Shown: one piece after another, positions 1 through 11,839 of the stretch
Position numbering within the stretch: the stretch's first letter is position 1
How the letters are laid out: every line of letters begins with the position of its first letter
Assembly (NCBI GenBank): GCA_012845835.1
Contig: JABAKD010000023.1
Location: 4,292,200 to 4,356,199, forward strand
Reading direction: 5' to 3'
Length of the DNA stretch: 64,000 bases
Source: Undaria pinnatifida
Taxonomy: Eukaryota; Sar; Phaeophyceae; Laminariales; Alariaceae
Notes under the pieces: generated by a model
The model's database searches: none
Told to the model about the DNA's origin: nothing
Seen by the model: only the letters and a program-made list of their open reading frames with translations
Translations under genes and position numbers: made by a program

Positions 1-1205
1 ACACCTTAAGTTGTCGAAGTGCTGCCCTGCCCTACAGCCCTTGTATTGCTTGATAATGATGTCATGTCTCGTTTAGGGGCTATGCTCGATTGGAAAAATC
101 GGCGTTTGACTTTCTCGTCTAGTACTGTCACTATTTCAGCTACCCATAGGTCCCTGATGCTCGTTCTCAGGTGACCTCATCCACTGTATTGCGCTCCGTA
201 GCCGCAGTGCACAAAGATGCCGAGGTACACGCTGTAAAATTGTGCAATCGTATCGATTTACGCCCCCGTCACAATGCCGTGATCACTGCTTGTACAGACA
301 TCAAACACTTCAAGATACGTTCCAGTTATTTTTGAGCCGCGCATACTCTCGGAAAATGAGATGTCTTGCGACAATCGTCCGGTCGAATTTGAGCTCACGA
401 GGTATTGTAGCTCGCACCCTCATCACGTGGCTAGCAAGAGATGGATCAGTTCAAATAGCTAATCCATCGTCCGAGTCTCTTGCCCTCCACGCAGGATTAG
501 AGATTGGGAAATTGTCGAGTGTTGCCGTCGTGTCTCTTGCTCAGCTGCATGTGCATGCTGTAGCAGCAACACCTAATACCCCGACCGAAATTGCATCAGC
601 ACGAGCTGAAATTATTGCGCCACTATCCAGAGCATTTGTAGCGGATACTTTCACCGTTGAACAGCAGTCAGCAACCCTGGATTTATGTGCAAAATACCGT
701 CCTGTCTTATCGTTATCACGAGCGGAATTGGGTAAGTGCAATACTGATGAAGCAACGTTTCCCCTTCCCGCTCATACCAAACCTGTGAGCCATCGTCCGT
801 ATAGAGCTAACCCGGGCACTGAAGCCGTTATCAACAAGTGTGTTCAGGACATGGACATGCTCAACGATGATATAATAGAGGAGCACTCCAGCCCGTGGGG
901 ATCTCCCGTCACCATCGAGGCTCGCAAGGATGATCAACCTCGTTTTTGTGTTGATTATAGAAGTACAATCAACTAACACCTTATCCGCAAGACCCGGCCG
1001 ATGGCTAATCTTGAAGATAACATTGACATGTTCGGAGGCACCAAATTTATTAGTGTCGCTGACGTCCAAAGCGCTTATTGGCAGATTCCCGCTCACCCTG
1101 ATCATGTCGAGACTACAGCATTTGTCACTAATTCTGGCAAGTACTGTTATAAACGTATACCGTTTGGTGTTTGTAATGCCCCGTGGCTTTTTACAGAAAT
1201 GGCTC

Positions 1206-2114
1206 ATAATACTCCCTTACTCAAACGCCCCACCGAATATCGAAATCCGCCAGATTAATAAACACTTCACGCACAGGATATCACCTAATTATCTTTCGAG
1301 GGCCATCCATGCCGCTGTGTCCCCCCTCCCCCCCTCCCGCGTCGAACGCCCCCTTCTTCCCCATCACCAGCACTATCGCCTAGACCTAGCACCACACGTA
1401 TAACAAACCCCTCACCTAAAGCCCTTCCACCCCCCCCCCCAACCCATCCCAACCCCACCCCCTCGAACACTCCACCCTCTCTTTACTCACTGATTGTACG
1501 ACTTACCCCAGGATATACATGATAAACTGATGCATTATTTCCAAAACAGTCACATTTATCCCCTCAAAATAATGTATAGTTTCCACGCACATATTGAGCT
1601 GCCCCACACGCCTTCCCCCCCGCCCCAACCCCCCCCCCCAAATATGAGCTGGTGCCAAAACCGTCAGATTTATCCCCTTGAAAGGATTTTTACCTTACAT
1701 GCACAAATTGCCCCCCCCCTCCCCCTCCCCCCCCCCCCCCCCCCTCCAAACCCGCTCGCTTTTGATCAAAACCAGGCCCCCACGTCCTTCAAAACTCCGC
1801 CCCCCCCCCCCTCACCGGTTATTCGACTTACAAGATTCACTTGATAAAAGGATACATTTCCCTTCACAGCTGTCAGATTTTGTCCCCCTCAGAAACGGGT
1901 TTTATAGTTTCCGCGCACAGACTGACTAAAATCACCCTGTTGAACCTGATAGCTACATTGTAGTTGTAAGGGGAGTCGCCGACCTATATCCTTAATGAGG
2001 ACACACAACTCGTCATGCACGCGATCGGAGTATCACACACAGCTTGCAAAGATGAGTTTCGATGAAATCTTCGATCTCACAGCTGGAGTGAATTTTCATT
2101 TTTTAAAATAATAC
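1206..2114 (+). mobile_element. Poly-C repeat element, copy A, inserted in the gypsy RT
   Basis: The element spans 1213-2107 and is bracketed by a perfect 7-bp direct repeat, ATAATAC (1206-1212 and 2108-2114), the expected footprint of an insertion. It carries no protein I recognise. Inside are several C tracts and at least three degenerate copies of a sub-repeat built around GATAAACTGATGCATT, then a fixed 3' part (about 1860-2107) with CGATCGGAGTATCAC and CAGCTGGAGTG. Five more copies of the family lie in this window. The class is unknown: I see no terminal inverted repeats, A tail or tRNA head. A non-autonomous retroelement or a TRIM-like relic are possible. The intact duplication suggests a fairly recent insertion. 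Confidence 0.8.
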
Positions 2115-3751
2115 GTTGGGCAATATTCCCGAGTTGCTTATTTATGTGGATGACCTCTTCGTTTTGTCCACAACCTGGGAGAATCATACGAAACCGTTAA
2201 AAAGCATGTTTGCAGCGTTGCAAGCAGCTGGTCTAACCCTGAAGCCGTCTAAACTAGCGTTTGGTCCTAAATCGGTTGTAAAGTTAGGCCATGTTATTTC
2301 TGCTGAAGGGGTTGCAGTTGGGAAAGATCGTACATCTTTGAGCTATTCAAGAGCTACCTACTCCCACCTGCATCAAAGATCTTCGTTCCGTTCAAGGGGT
2401 GATGAATTTCGTGCGTCGTTTTGTGCCGAATTTCGCTGAAGTAACCGCACCACTCGATGATCTCACCCGTAAAGAGTTTGGAATTAGATCACGCTTTAAG
2501 AAAGCCTGGGGGAAAACGCAAGATACCGCGTTCGCTCACATCAAACGTTTACCGATGTCAGCCCCAGTCTTGAAATTCCCTGGTTATGAGCGTGAATTTA
2601 TTGTGCGTGTAGATGCCAGTGAGATAGGAGTTGGCGCTTTTCTTGCTCAGCCGTCGAAAAATGACGACTCGAAGTCTGATCTGGACATTATCGCGTATTT
2701 TAGTCAACGATTCAAGCATGGGCAACGCCATTACTCTGCGTCAATGAAAGAGTGTTGTGGAGTCGTACTTACACTCACTCACTGGAGACCGTTTTGCGGT
2801 GATCACTGATCATCAAGCATTGACCCATCTATACTACATGCAGGATACGTCCAATATGCTTACTCGTTGGGCTATTGCGTTGCAAAACTTTGATTTTACC
2901 GTTAAACACGTCGCGGGAAAATTAAATGTAGTACCCGACGCGCTGTGTCGATTGTTCAATGAAGTGGAAGAAGAACCGTTACCGCAAGAACCAGCCCTTG
3001 CATCTATCTGCCGAAACGTTCCGAGCGATAGACCGTATCGTGCACCTGGGCCTCGCGATTTTCCAAGTATCTTCACAAAACCTCGAAGACGTAGACCTTG
3101 TACAGAATGATAGCGAATTGTTTGCTACTGCAGTGTCTCTGTTTCCGTTGCTTGACCCAGAAAAATTATTGGAAGAACAACGTGCTGAGTTCGGTCCGTA
3201 TATCGAATACGTAAAAGCACCTGTTACCGTACCCGTCGAAGATGGTGAAACCGAGAACAGCATGAGTCGTTGTTTTTTGAACGAAGAAGTATTATTCCGG
3301 TCGTATTTGCCGGGTTATCTGCGCAAACGCAGTTCGTTCCGTGATCAACTCGTCGTGCCCACCGCTTTACGTGATTTAATCGTCCACTCGTGTCATGACC
3401 TACCGGCATCTGGAGGTCATCTAGCTTTTAAAGCTACGTTCGATAAATCCGAGATCGTTATTGGTGGTCTACTATGTCGAAAGACGTAGCAAGGCACATT
3501 AACAATGCTGTTTATAAGGCCAACACCTTAAGACGTCACACCGTCCTCCGAAATTACCTGTTGTCATCGTCCTGTTTCCTGTCCGTTTCAATGTGTGGCT
3601 ATCGACTTAGTAGAGTACAAATCGTCGTCGAATAACTCTAAGTATGTAATGTCCGTGATAGACCACCTGACTCGTTTTCTCGTATTAGTTGCGATTAGTG
3701 ACAAGACAGCTGCCACAACGTGTTTTCTCCGTTATCTCAGCTCCTGAAACC

Positions 3752-4459
3752 TTAGACCTACTATTATTATGGAAAATTTTTGAGCGATTATTTCTGGCGA
3801 TTATCTCTGTAGTTTTGAGGCTCCAGAAATACTGCATCAGAAATAAGGGGCGTCCATTATGGCTTCTGGTTTTTGGAAAGTTTTTTTTTTTTAATTGGTA
3901 GGGTCTTGTTTTGCCGTTTGCCTTTATTTAGAAAAATCTGGCACGTACACTGTCGCCGGCGACGTTAGGTCACCACCGCCTCTGCTGCTGTCTCTTCTGT
4001 TGCCCTGCTGCTGTGGTGCTGATGTGGTGTGCCTGTGGTGGTTTCGATGGTGGTGATGCTGCTGTTGTCGCGTTTGTGTGAGGATGAAGCTCTGTCTCGC
4101 ACACTACAAGCGCAGTATGCTGTCGTAGGTGTGTTTGTGATTCTATGTTGTGGGTGATGCGTGATGTGTACAGCAGACAAGTATCATACCAAGTACAGTA
4201 TAAGCAGTGGTGACATGTGATACTTGGTTCGAGGTAGTATCCAAAAGTCAAATAATCCCAGTTTTGAGAGGTTGGAAGAGCTGTTATTTCTGGGCTTAGA
4301 AATCACCAGATCCGTTGATTTCTGGCCTCGATTTTTTCTAAACCCAGAAATAACGATGATTTCTGGTCCCATAGTGGATGGATTTTATTATTGGCGTCGG
4401 AGATCCCGGTTAAAGAGAGAAATAATCGATGAAAATATTCGCCATAATAGTAGGTCTCA
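3752..4459. mobile_element. 702-bp DNA transposon/MITE with terminal inverted repeats, inserted in gypsy integrase
   Basis: The left end (from 3755) reads GACCTACTATTATTATGG and the right end (to 4456) reads CCATAATAGTAGGTC, its near-perfect reverse complement. The inverted similarity continues inward for about 38 bp to the shared GATTATTTCT. Flanking bases are TTA (3752-3754) and TCA (4457-4459), compatible with a 3-bp target duplication with one change, as in PIF/Harbinger-like elements, but this is inference. No transposase is visible, so it would be non-autonomous. The interior is rich in ATTTCTGG motifs and holds a strong hairpin. Confidence 0.8.
4283..4354. repeat. Hairpin within the 702-bp DNA transposon
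   Basis: Two 20-bp arms (4283-4302 and 4335-4354) are reverse complements with one mismatch, starting GTTATTTCTGGG and ending CCCAGAAATAAC. The 32-bp loop contains further CCAGA/TCTGG complementarity. It may be a small foldback element nested in the transposon, or part of its sub-terminal structure. Confidence 0.7.
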
Positions 4460-5475
4460 CACAGTGACCTGGTATGTGAATTCGAAAACGAGCTCGTTAA
4501 AGAATTTCAATCCGTTTTTGGGTTCGAGAAGACGCGCACGTCAGCGTATCGCCCACAAGGCAATTCAGTGTTAGAACGTGTGCATAGTACAATGCATAAT
4601 ATGTTGGCGATGTACGTAAACGTCAAGTACGACAATTGGGCAGAATTATTACCGTTTATTCAGCTTGCCCATAATACCGCCTACAACAAGACGCTCGAGG
4701 AAACCCCTCATTTTTTAATGTTCGGCCGTAGAGCTTCGTTACCCGTTGACATTATTCTCGGCGTCTCGTGTACGTCTGGTTCTGGAACCCGACAGGATTA
4801 TTCCTGTCGCACCGTTGAAAAGCTGCAACCCGTGTACGAAATTGCCCGTCGCAATTTACAGGAGCGCGCCGACAAACAGGCAGTCAGAATCTGATGAGAA
4901 ATTGTCGATTCCGCAATAACAGCCCGGGGACCAAGTGCTAGTACACCGTCCCTACACCGTTGCTGATGCACCTAACCCCAAACTAATTTGTCCTTGGCGT
5001 GGCCCCTATACTGTGCGTTCACAGTTATCACCAGTAATTTACGGTGTTGCAAGAGATGGTGAACTTGCGGAAACATCTGTTCATTTATTAGGTCGTATTA
5101 AGGCATACCATATTGACACGTCTAGTTCCGTATCAGATTTGACCGCACTCGATGATTTGTTCCTAGGAACTACGTTACCGGTACCTGCTCTAGACGGCTC
5201 TGTGCTTACCGTGCACATCGGCCCGTTTACTATTGAAGCCATCGCAGGTCACAAACGTGACCCTGGTAAAGCCTTACTGACGAATTTTCGATATCATTTT
5301 CTCGTCGAAGATAAGCCGTCCAATTTAGGCATTTGGAGACGCGTCAACGTTGTGCCTCAATGCCATGAGATGATCAGAGCGTATCGTTCAAGGATTCTAG
5401 CTGAAGATCCACACGCGTTTGATCCTCCCAAAAGTACAAAGAGTAAACGAGACGTCGTTGCTCAGTCGTCCTGAT

Positions 5476-7230
5476 ACAAGCCCCAGTACCACCCTCCGTC
5501 CTTCTGGGAGTCCTTAGTCATCAGTATCGTTGCACCACCTCCACTATTTTTGTTTTCCCGGCCGGGTTTCGTTCGTCAATAGTGCGTGGTTGACCCATGA
5601 GCCGCAACACTCATCAGTCCTTTTTTTTTGGTGGTTGCTTGGGCGTATTTTGTGGAGTATTGCCCACGTAATGAGTCATGGTTGGATACTCGATTGCTGC
5701 GGCCCAACAGCTGAGGTCGGGTTTTATACCAATAGTGGATGTTTGTTTTTGTTCGTTTCTTCGTGTGGAAGTACCTCACACAAAAAGATAGCATTTTTTC
5801 TCGTGAATAAAGTGCTATAGATTTAGAGACGCACACGGTTCAGAGACACTACTGCACATTGGAGTAGTAAGTGTTAGTGTGGGGGGCGTTCAACCAGTAG
5901 TTACGCAAGGGTGTGCATATACGAGCAGTATACACTCGGGCGTCATTGTTGGGTTAGTTGAGAAATTGTAACTTTGTACAGTGTGAATATACTTGATGTA
6001 TACATTGGCCGCAGTGAGGTTAATCAATGAATGATTATCGATTGTTCTGTATGAGATATTGGAGGCTCCTGGGTGCACTTGTAATGCATTCTCCAGTGTC
6101 AGAATCGTGTGTTGGATTGACTACAGAGTTACAGTTGAGCGCGTGAGCTGTATATTCCTAAGTAACAGAATCCACATATGGAATATTCCCCGGTCGTATC
6201 CCGTGTTACCGTGCGAACTGCACACAGTCAACCGTTAATTGACTGGCAGGAAGTCTCGTCATTCTGCAGATTTATCTGTGTACTGATTACGTTTGTCAGC
6301 CACCATCGTTGGCTGACCCGTGGTCATGATCTTGCCGTCCTATCGATTATGCCTTTTTCGATACTCGAGACATGCCACCTTATCGTTAACCATGCACCCG
6401 CAGTCCGTCATATTGCGCCGTCATCGTCACATCCACACTATCGTCAAGTCATGCAGACTCTTATCGTTATGATCGATCAATCATTTACCGTGTTGCATAC
6501 TCTGCTTGCATCGTTTTCTGGCAGATCGTAATTCAGCACATTTGTATACTCATCATTAAGTGTGTACCAAGCCTTGCAAGCAAATCGTCTCATACTCACA
6601 TCGTTTATGGTGAGGAATGTCCTGAGTATTGCCAAAGGTACTATCGTCCGTTATAACAGGTTGATTTTTATCGTCAAGTACGTGATTTCGGGACCGGATA
6701 ACCGTTCTGGTGAAGAATAAAGGTACATATCACTTGTAGTTCCTAGTGTGTGACTGACATCTTAAGTACAATTCGACTATGCTCATACAAGCCCGTGGTT
6801 CTAACTGCGCAGGGGATGACATGATTAGAAAATCAACAAGTGCAACACACACATTGACTACCACAGTACAACACAATACTCTGGCTTGTTACAGAACTTT
6901 GAAAACCTCTCTCCTCTTTAAATGTTTGAAAGCTGTGCTGGGTTCTCCAGTATGTAGGGTTCAAACGTTGGGGGGCGATATGGGTCACAGGTACACTTTC
7001 TACCGTTACGTAGACAGATCTTCTCGTGAAGACTTGTATGAACGGTAGCCGTTCCAGAGGTATTGGATACCGTGTCTTGTTGTACTTAAAGTAGTCGTGG
7101 AGTCCCCGTAGGTTCTAATGACAGAGAGGCGGGTAATCACGTTTCCCGCTGACAAGTAATCTCTGTCGACTCTCTGTTTAGGCTGCGAAGCACCTCTCGT
7201 TGCCTCAAGGCACTTCTATCATTACCGTCG
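5476..7230 (+). other. Sequence downstream of gypsy pol; LTR/UTR not delimited
   Basis: No gene is supported here. AATAAA signals occur at 5806-5811 and 6716-6721, and a G-rich stretch at 5880-5888 could be a polypurine-like site, but the 5' LTR is outside the window so no LTR pair can be compared. Part of this interval is probably the 3' LTR of the gypsy copy. Confidence 0.4.
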
Positions 7231-8377
7231 CTTGGTTCGCCGTCGAACCTTGCTCCAACCTGGCGTGTCCTTCACACTACGAAGAACAAGAAGAGAAGTA
7301 GTTGCAAGTGGCGAGTCGAACTTGTGTTACCCCAATCTCTCACAAAAGGAAGAAATAATCGCGATAAGGCTCAAACTCGTGTTGGCAGAAGAACCAAATT
7401 TATTTGCAGGAAGCAGCTGAAAGCTCGAGAAATAACTGGCAAAACGAGCAGAAGCAAAAACAGTAAAGGTCGATCCAGAAACCAAAGAAAAGCTAGACCG
7501 TTCCGCATATAGTCCGACCCCGGGAATGCCAGGGATGCACCAACCGAGCACTTTCAGCAGAAAAAAGTTAGTAAGTATATTTTCAAGGGCTCCGCTCCGC
7601 GGACGCTCGCGCAAGGCAAGGAAGAATGCAACACAAAACATGTAATGGAGGCAGAAAGAAGGACGCCCATGATTCGGTGCAAACAGCGCTTCGATAATGC
7701 GAAACGCTACTTGTGGAGAGCAATTTTCTCTGTTGTGCTCAGCTGTGCTGTGTGCTTTTGTTACCGGTGTTACGTTCTGATCGGCAGTAAATTTAAGAAG
7801 TAGAAAACGAACGAAGAAACAACTTTAAAAACGAAAAAAAATGCAATAATAATTGACGAAATGGAAGAACCAATAAAGTGTAGAGGAAAGCAAAGAAAAG
7901 GTAGAACGGTGAAAAAATGTTGCCAAGAGGTGCTCGTGCAGAGCTAATTGCACTCCGCTAGATGCTTGTTGATGTCACGTTCTGAACGGCAGTACGTGTG
8001 ACGAGGACACGACACGTACGTAATAAATGGTGCCTGGTACCCGTATCATACCTGGTACTACTGATGTATGTTCAAAAGAACGCACAGCGCCGCACGACAC
8101 AACGCCGCAAAACGATGGGCAAGGCACGGCACCGCACTATGCCGCGCTGCACTGCTGAGCTATTTATAACCGGGCTGACCTGAGCTGGGGGTGCGTTGTG
8201 ATGCAACAACGTAGTATGTACAAACTTATTAGTCTAATAGTACCGGTACGTGGGATGATACTGAGAATGAATGTTACTGGCATGTACGAACTAATAAAAG
8301 TACCGCGAAGCACGCAGCACGGCAAAGCAGCAAAGCACGTCAAAGCACAGCGCTGCGCTCTGCTAAGCTAGAGCTGC
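7231..8377. other. Non-coding, no recognised gene
   Basis: No protein family recognised. A short block near 7524 (ATGCCAGGGATGCACCAACC) recurs near 8613. From about 8085 the sequence becomes rich in GGCACGGC/GCGCTGC words, leading into the GC-rich duplication downstream. Confidence 0.4.
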
Positions 8378-8607
8378 AGGGCATCGCAGGGCACTGCACG
8401 GCGCTGCGTCGCTGCGAGCTAAAGCGATGCGGTGGGGTGCTGGACCGTGCGGAGCTGATGAGCCAAGCCCGGATCTCAGCTGACGAAACCACGTCAAGCA
8501 CGAAAGAAATGGTGGGCTACAGGGAATCGCAAGGCACTGCACGGCGCTGCGTTGCTGCGAGATATAGCGCTGCGGTGGGGTGCTAGGCGGTGCGGAGCTG
8601 ATGAGCT
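8378..8607. repeat. GC-rich direct duplication, period about 142 bp
   Basis: A block of about 86 bp (near 8378-8464) recurs at about 8520-8607. Both contain GGCACTGCACGGCGCTGCG and GGTGGGGTGCT and end in GCGGAGCTGATGAGC. The spacer holds ACGAAACCACGTC. Confidence 0.75.
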
Positions 8608-8837
8608 ACCGGAGATGCCAAGGATGCACCAACCCATCGCTTTTAGCACAAAGAGGTTTTTCCCCAGCAACGTTTTTTCTTAAGGAACTTCGGGACGGTT
8701 CTTTTCCCAAGCAACTAATTCTCTTTTCGGCAATAACGGGCTGAGAATGGCTGAGAGGGGGAAGAATATGCCGACCGAGACCTCCGAGGGGGTCGAGAAC
8801 GAAGTAATTATGTCTATGTTCGCCATCATTCTGGACT

Positions 8838-9210
8838 TGTTTTGGTTGCACCAAGATACTACATATCTTCTCGAGTACTGGCCCGTTTCGGCTGAGGGAT
8901 AGCTTCAGTGGCAGCCTTGCGCCATGCCGGCACACCCTAGGTAGTTGGGAGTCAAGCTGAGTTGTCCGTCGTGAACGCAGCGCGGTGTCGCCAAAAAGGG
9001 TTTTATCTGCGACACGGTCCGAACATTGGTCGGTTGCCCCATGACACGACATACCTCCTTGAGCACTGCCCCGTTTTGACTGCCCGATAGCTTCAATGGT
9101 AGCCTTACGCCATGCCGACACACCCTAGGCAGTAAGGAGTCAATCTGAGTTGTCTGCCGAGAACACAGCGGGGCGTCGCAAATAAGGGGCGTATTTGCGA
9201 CACCGTGTCG
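8838..9210. repeat. Two tandem copies of a 188-bp unit, with a conserved minus-strand reading
   Basis: GATAGCTTCAGTGG at 8898 recurs as GATAGCTTCAATGG at 9086, an offset of 188 bp. Similarity runs over most of the unit (CCATGCCGGCACACCCTAGG against CCATGCCGACACACCCTAGG). On the minus strand each copy reads a similar peptide (QLPRVCRHGARLPLKLS and LLPRVCRHGVRLPLKLS). The frames lie within minus-strand open stretches 8606-9121 and 8905-9228. The unit length is not a multiple of three, so the copies are in different frames. No family recognised; it may be a decayed exon duplication or chance. Confidence 0.7.
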
Positions 9211-9509
9211 CAAACAACTATTTGCCAAATCGGTGTGACAAATAGATGTACTCTAAATATTTGTTGGGTACGCGCCAACAACAACGTACACCAACGATGG
9301 ACAACCTATAAAAAAGAAATGAAGAAATAACGCGTGAGCGATGGCGTGTGTTTTTTACGCGTATGTATATACCACGACATAGGCGAAAGGTTCCCTACGG
9401 CCGGGAACGATAACGGGGATACATGTTTTTTGATGAACTAAAATTCTAGAAGGACATCCTTCATAAACAAACAAAAGATCCTGTATAACGTAAATGATGC
9501 AAATGGCCA

Positions 9510-9830
9510 GCCGAATTGCGACCGCGTAAATAATTGCGAGCTTAGTTAGTAGGCTTTAACCAGTTGATATTGTTCTTCTGAGTACCTCTAACTGTAGTAC
9601 GTGGAGAGGAAATAGCCCCGGAGATCTCTCTCACGAAGTCGGTGATAATCATTTAACAGACTGGAAAACATATTTTTTGATGGGTTGTTTATTTGCATAA
9701 CCCACTCACTGTGAGTGTTAGTGAGTCGAGTGACATTGGGTAGTGCTATGTGTTGTGAGTTCGATTCTCACCGACTTCACAATTGTCTTTTTCAAGTGTG
9801 CGCGCTGACGACATTATGAACGTTTTTTTG
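9510..9830 (+). mobile_element. SINE-like repeat R, copy 1 (tRNA T-arm-like motif)
   Basis: The sequence from AGCCGAATTGCGACCGCG onward matches 52197-52410 closely. Its distal part (9740-9830) carries GTGAGTTCGATTCTCACC, a perfect 5-bp T-arm stem with a TTCGATT loop, equivalent to a Pol III B box, followed by GCGCGCTGACGACATTATGA, which is also found at 22660. No coding potential. The T-arm and dispersal fit a tRNA-derived SINE; the A box is only weakly recognisable. Confidence 0.65.
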
Positions 9831-10375
9831 GTAGTTTTGTACCTCCGGGACCACCCTCTCCACTTCGACTCCGGGACCCCGTGAGAGACCTGGTTCCATA
9901 GTTTATCACATATATGTAGACTATATGCACAGTCTAATTGTGATTTTTGTTCTCATTTCAAGCACATCTCTTCGTGCTCGCGCCATTGTCCCAAACGTCG
10001 GGTGGTGTGGGCACAATTCGACCGTCGGGCTCACGTTGCCGGAGGTTTGGGCGCGATCCGTGCAGTGTGTCGCGCGTGGCAAGCCTTTCAAACTTTTTTG
10101 CCCTTGAGCACACTTGAGGCAAATCCCCGGGTTTCCACAACAGACCCGGGGATTGGGTTCCGGCATACCCTATCCCCATGCACGCACGTAAGGTTTGGAT
10201 GCAAACCGGGATTTCTGCTCGTAGAGGATACACGGGTACACATTTCCCTTCTTTTGCACAGAGCACTACGCTACGATCCTGCCTACCAGCACCAGTCCAT
10301 CCCCCAAGCAGCAGCAGCAGCGTGCAACTCTTATGCGCGTGCGGCTGCTGTTGTTGTAGGTGATTACTTTGATCG
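9831..10375. other. Non-coding, no recognised gene
   Basis: Open frames exist on both strands but match nothing I recognise and overlap each other. A CAG cluster lies at about 10308-10320. A diverged piece of the tandem unit described next (AGAGCACTACGCTACGATCC) begins near 10260. Confidence 0.4.
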
Positions 10376-11020
10376 GAGCCTGCGATGCTCCACCCGCCTA
10401 TACGCCACTACCTCCCGCTGCAGTTGCTTCTGTTGCTTCTGTCTAGTGATATGCCGGCGTCAGTTGGAAGGATCGTTTAAATATCACGTTGGTACTCAAA
10501 GGGTTCTTGAATTTATATTCATGTTGGTGTGTTTCTTATATTATACGGTACCATACCAAGAGAGCACAACGCTACAACCCTGCCGCACAGCAGCAGCGGT
10601 AGGCAACACCATTTATGTAAGACCGCAGATGACAGACAGCAGATAACATGCGGAGAGCACAGCGCTAGCCTGCGATGCTCTACCCGCCTATACGCCACTA
10701 CCTCTCGCTGCTGCTACTGCTGCTTCTGCTGCTTCTGTCAAGTGACATGCCGGCGTAAAGTGTAAGAATCGTTTGAGTATCACATTATCACTCAAACGGT
10801 CCTTATGTTTTCATGCTGGTGTTCTTCTTATATGACACCGTACCATACCAAGAGAGCACAACGCTATATACAAACTCTACCCCACAGCAGCAGCGGTAGG
10901 CAACACTATTTATGTAAGATCGCAGATGGCAGACAGCAGACAACATGTGGAGAGCACAACGCTACAACCCTGCTGCACAGCAGCAGCGGTAGGTGACACC
11001 ATTTATGTGCGCTTGGCGTG
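10376..11020. repeat. Tandem repeat, period about 290 bp, CAG/CTG-rich
   Basis: CCTGCGATGCTC at 10379 recurs at 10669, an offset of 290 bp. Each unit contains a CTG-rich block, GACATGCCGGCGT, ACCATACCAAGAGAGCACAA, CACAGCAGCAGCGGTAGG and AGATGGCAGACAGCAGA. A third partial unit runs from about 10950 to 11020, and an isolated piece lies at 11248-11295. No protein family recognised in the long frames that cross it. Confidence 0.85.
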
Positions 11021-11839
11021 TCCTCGCTATGCTGCCGCGAGTACCTTGTGTGAGAGCCTGTCACCCCACCATACCGTACATTCCTGCTGTGCTGCCGCTC
11101 TGGGTGCGCGTGTCCATCGATGCGGAAACATAGGGACGTTTGTAATAATGGTAACAATTTAGATACCAACGCATCCTTAGACTAGTCTATACATTTACGT
11201 CCACAGAGGCGGTTCTTCAAGGAGTACTTTTTCTGTTTTTTTTGCGAAGATCGCAGATGGCAGACAGCAGACAACGTGCGGAGAGCAAAACGCTAGGGGT
11301 AGGACCATGTGCGTGGGCGTGCTGTATCCTCCCTTTACGGCGGCGAGATGCAATTTTTTGTCACAGCATATGTCACGTGTTATTGTCCTCTTGCTCTCTC
11401 GTTCTCAAAAAGTGCCGTATCTCACGCCAGACGTGCCCCTTCTCGCTTGCTTGCGGTCGCTAATAAGCTGAAGTTCGATTTGCGACGTACGCTCTTCTCG
11501 AAATCACACATATATCATTCATACGGTGTAATAGTTTTGTGTGTGTTATCAAGTGGTGCTGAGTGTATTTTCTAAAGAACAGATCGGTCGTGGGCACGTC
11601 TATATCGACTATACCCAAGAAGTGCCGAAAGTGCTGCTGTTGAGTACACCCAAGAAGCACATTTTTGTGCCGGTGAAATGCGAATTCATTTTTTTTCCGG
11701 ACAGTTTTTGTTTTTTTTGTTAGACTAGGTATTAGAAACAAAAATGGTAGTCGCGTCGGCTAGTAAAAATAGTGTGTCCTTGCGCCACTCCCCTAGACAC
11801 TTACTTCCCGGAGGGGAACCTTTTATATAAATATAACAT
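11021..11839. other. Non-coding, no recognised gene
   Basis: Apart from the isolated fragment of the 290-bp repeat at 11248-11295, nothing is recognisable. Open frames are short and overlap on both strands. Confidence 0.4.

Larger units (their letters stand above)
1..5475 (+). mobile_element. Ty3/gypsy LTR retrotransposon, internal (pol) region, broken fossil
   Basis: The window opens inside the element. Parts in order: a retropepsin-like protease tail (about 1-170), a linker, reverse transcriptase (about 800-2400, with FISVADVQSAYWQI and the catalytic YVDD), RNase H (about 2560-2960), a zinc-binding integrase N-terminal region (about 3290-3480), the integrase core (about 3590-4880, including AYRPQGNSVLERVHSTMHNM), and an integrase C-terminal stretch ending near 5474. 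The order protease, RT, RNase H, integrase is that of Ty3/gypsy rather than copia. Two younger elements have inserted, one in RT and one in integrase, and several further reading-frame interruptions are present, so this is a dead copy. The 5' LTR and gag lie outside the window, and no 3' LTR border could be fixed. It is old relative to its insertions. Confidence 0.93.

Noticed and set aside
1285-1929. Proline-rich proteins in the poly-C element
   Set aside because: They come from C tracts and sub-repeats; not conserved between copies of the family.
8446-8500. Hammerhead ribozyme-like order CTGATGAG ... ACGAAAC ... GTC
   Set aside because: Stem II pairs poorly and stem III would be a single base pair; the duplicate copy lacks GAAA. 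The match is likely chance.
10376-11020. CRISPR-like array
   Set aside because: The repeats are about 290 bp, tandem, and without short unique spacers.
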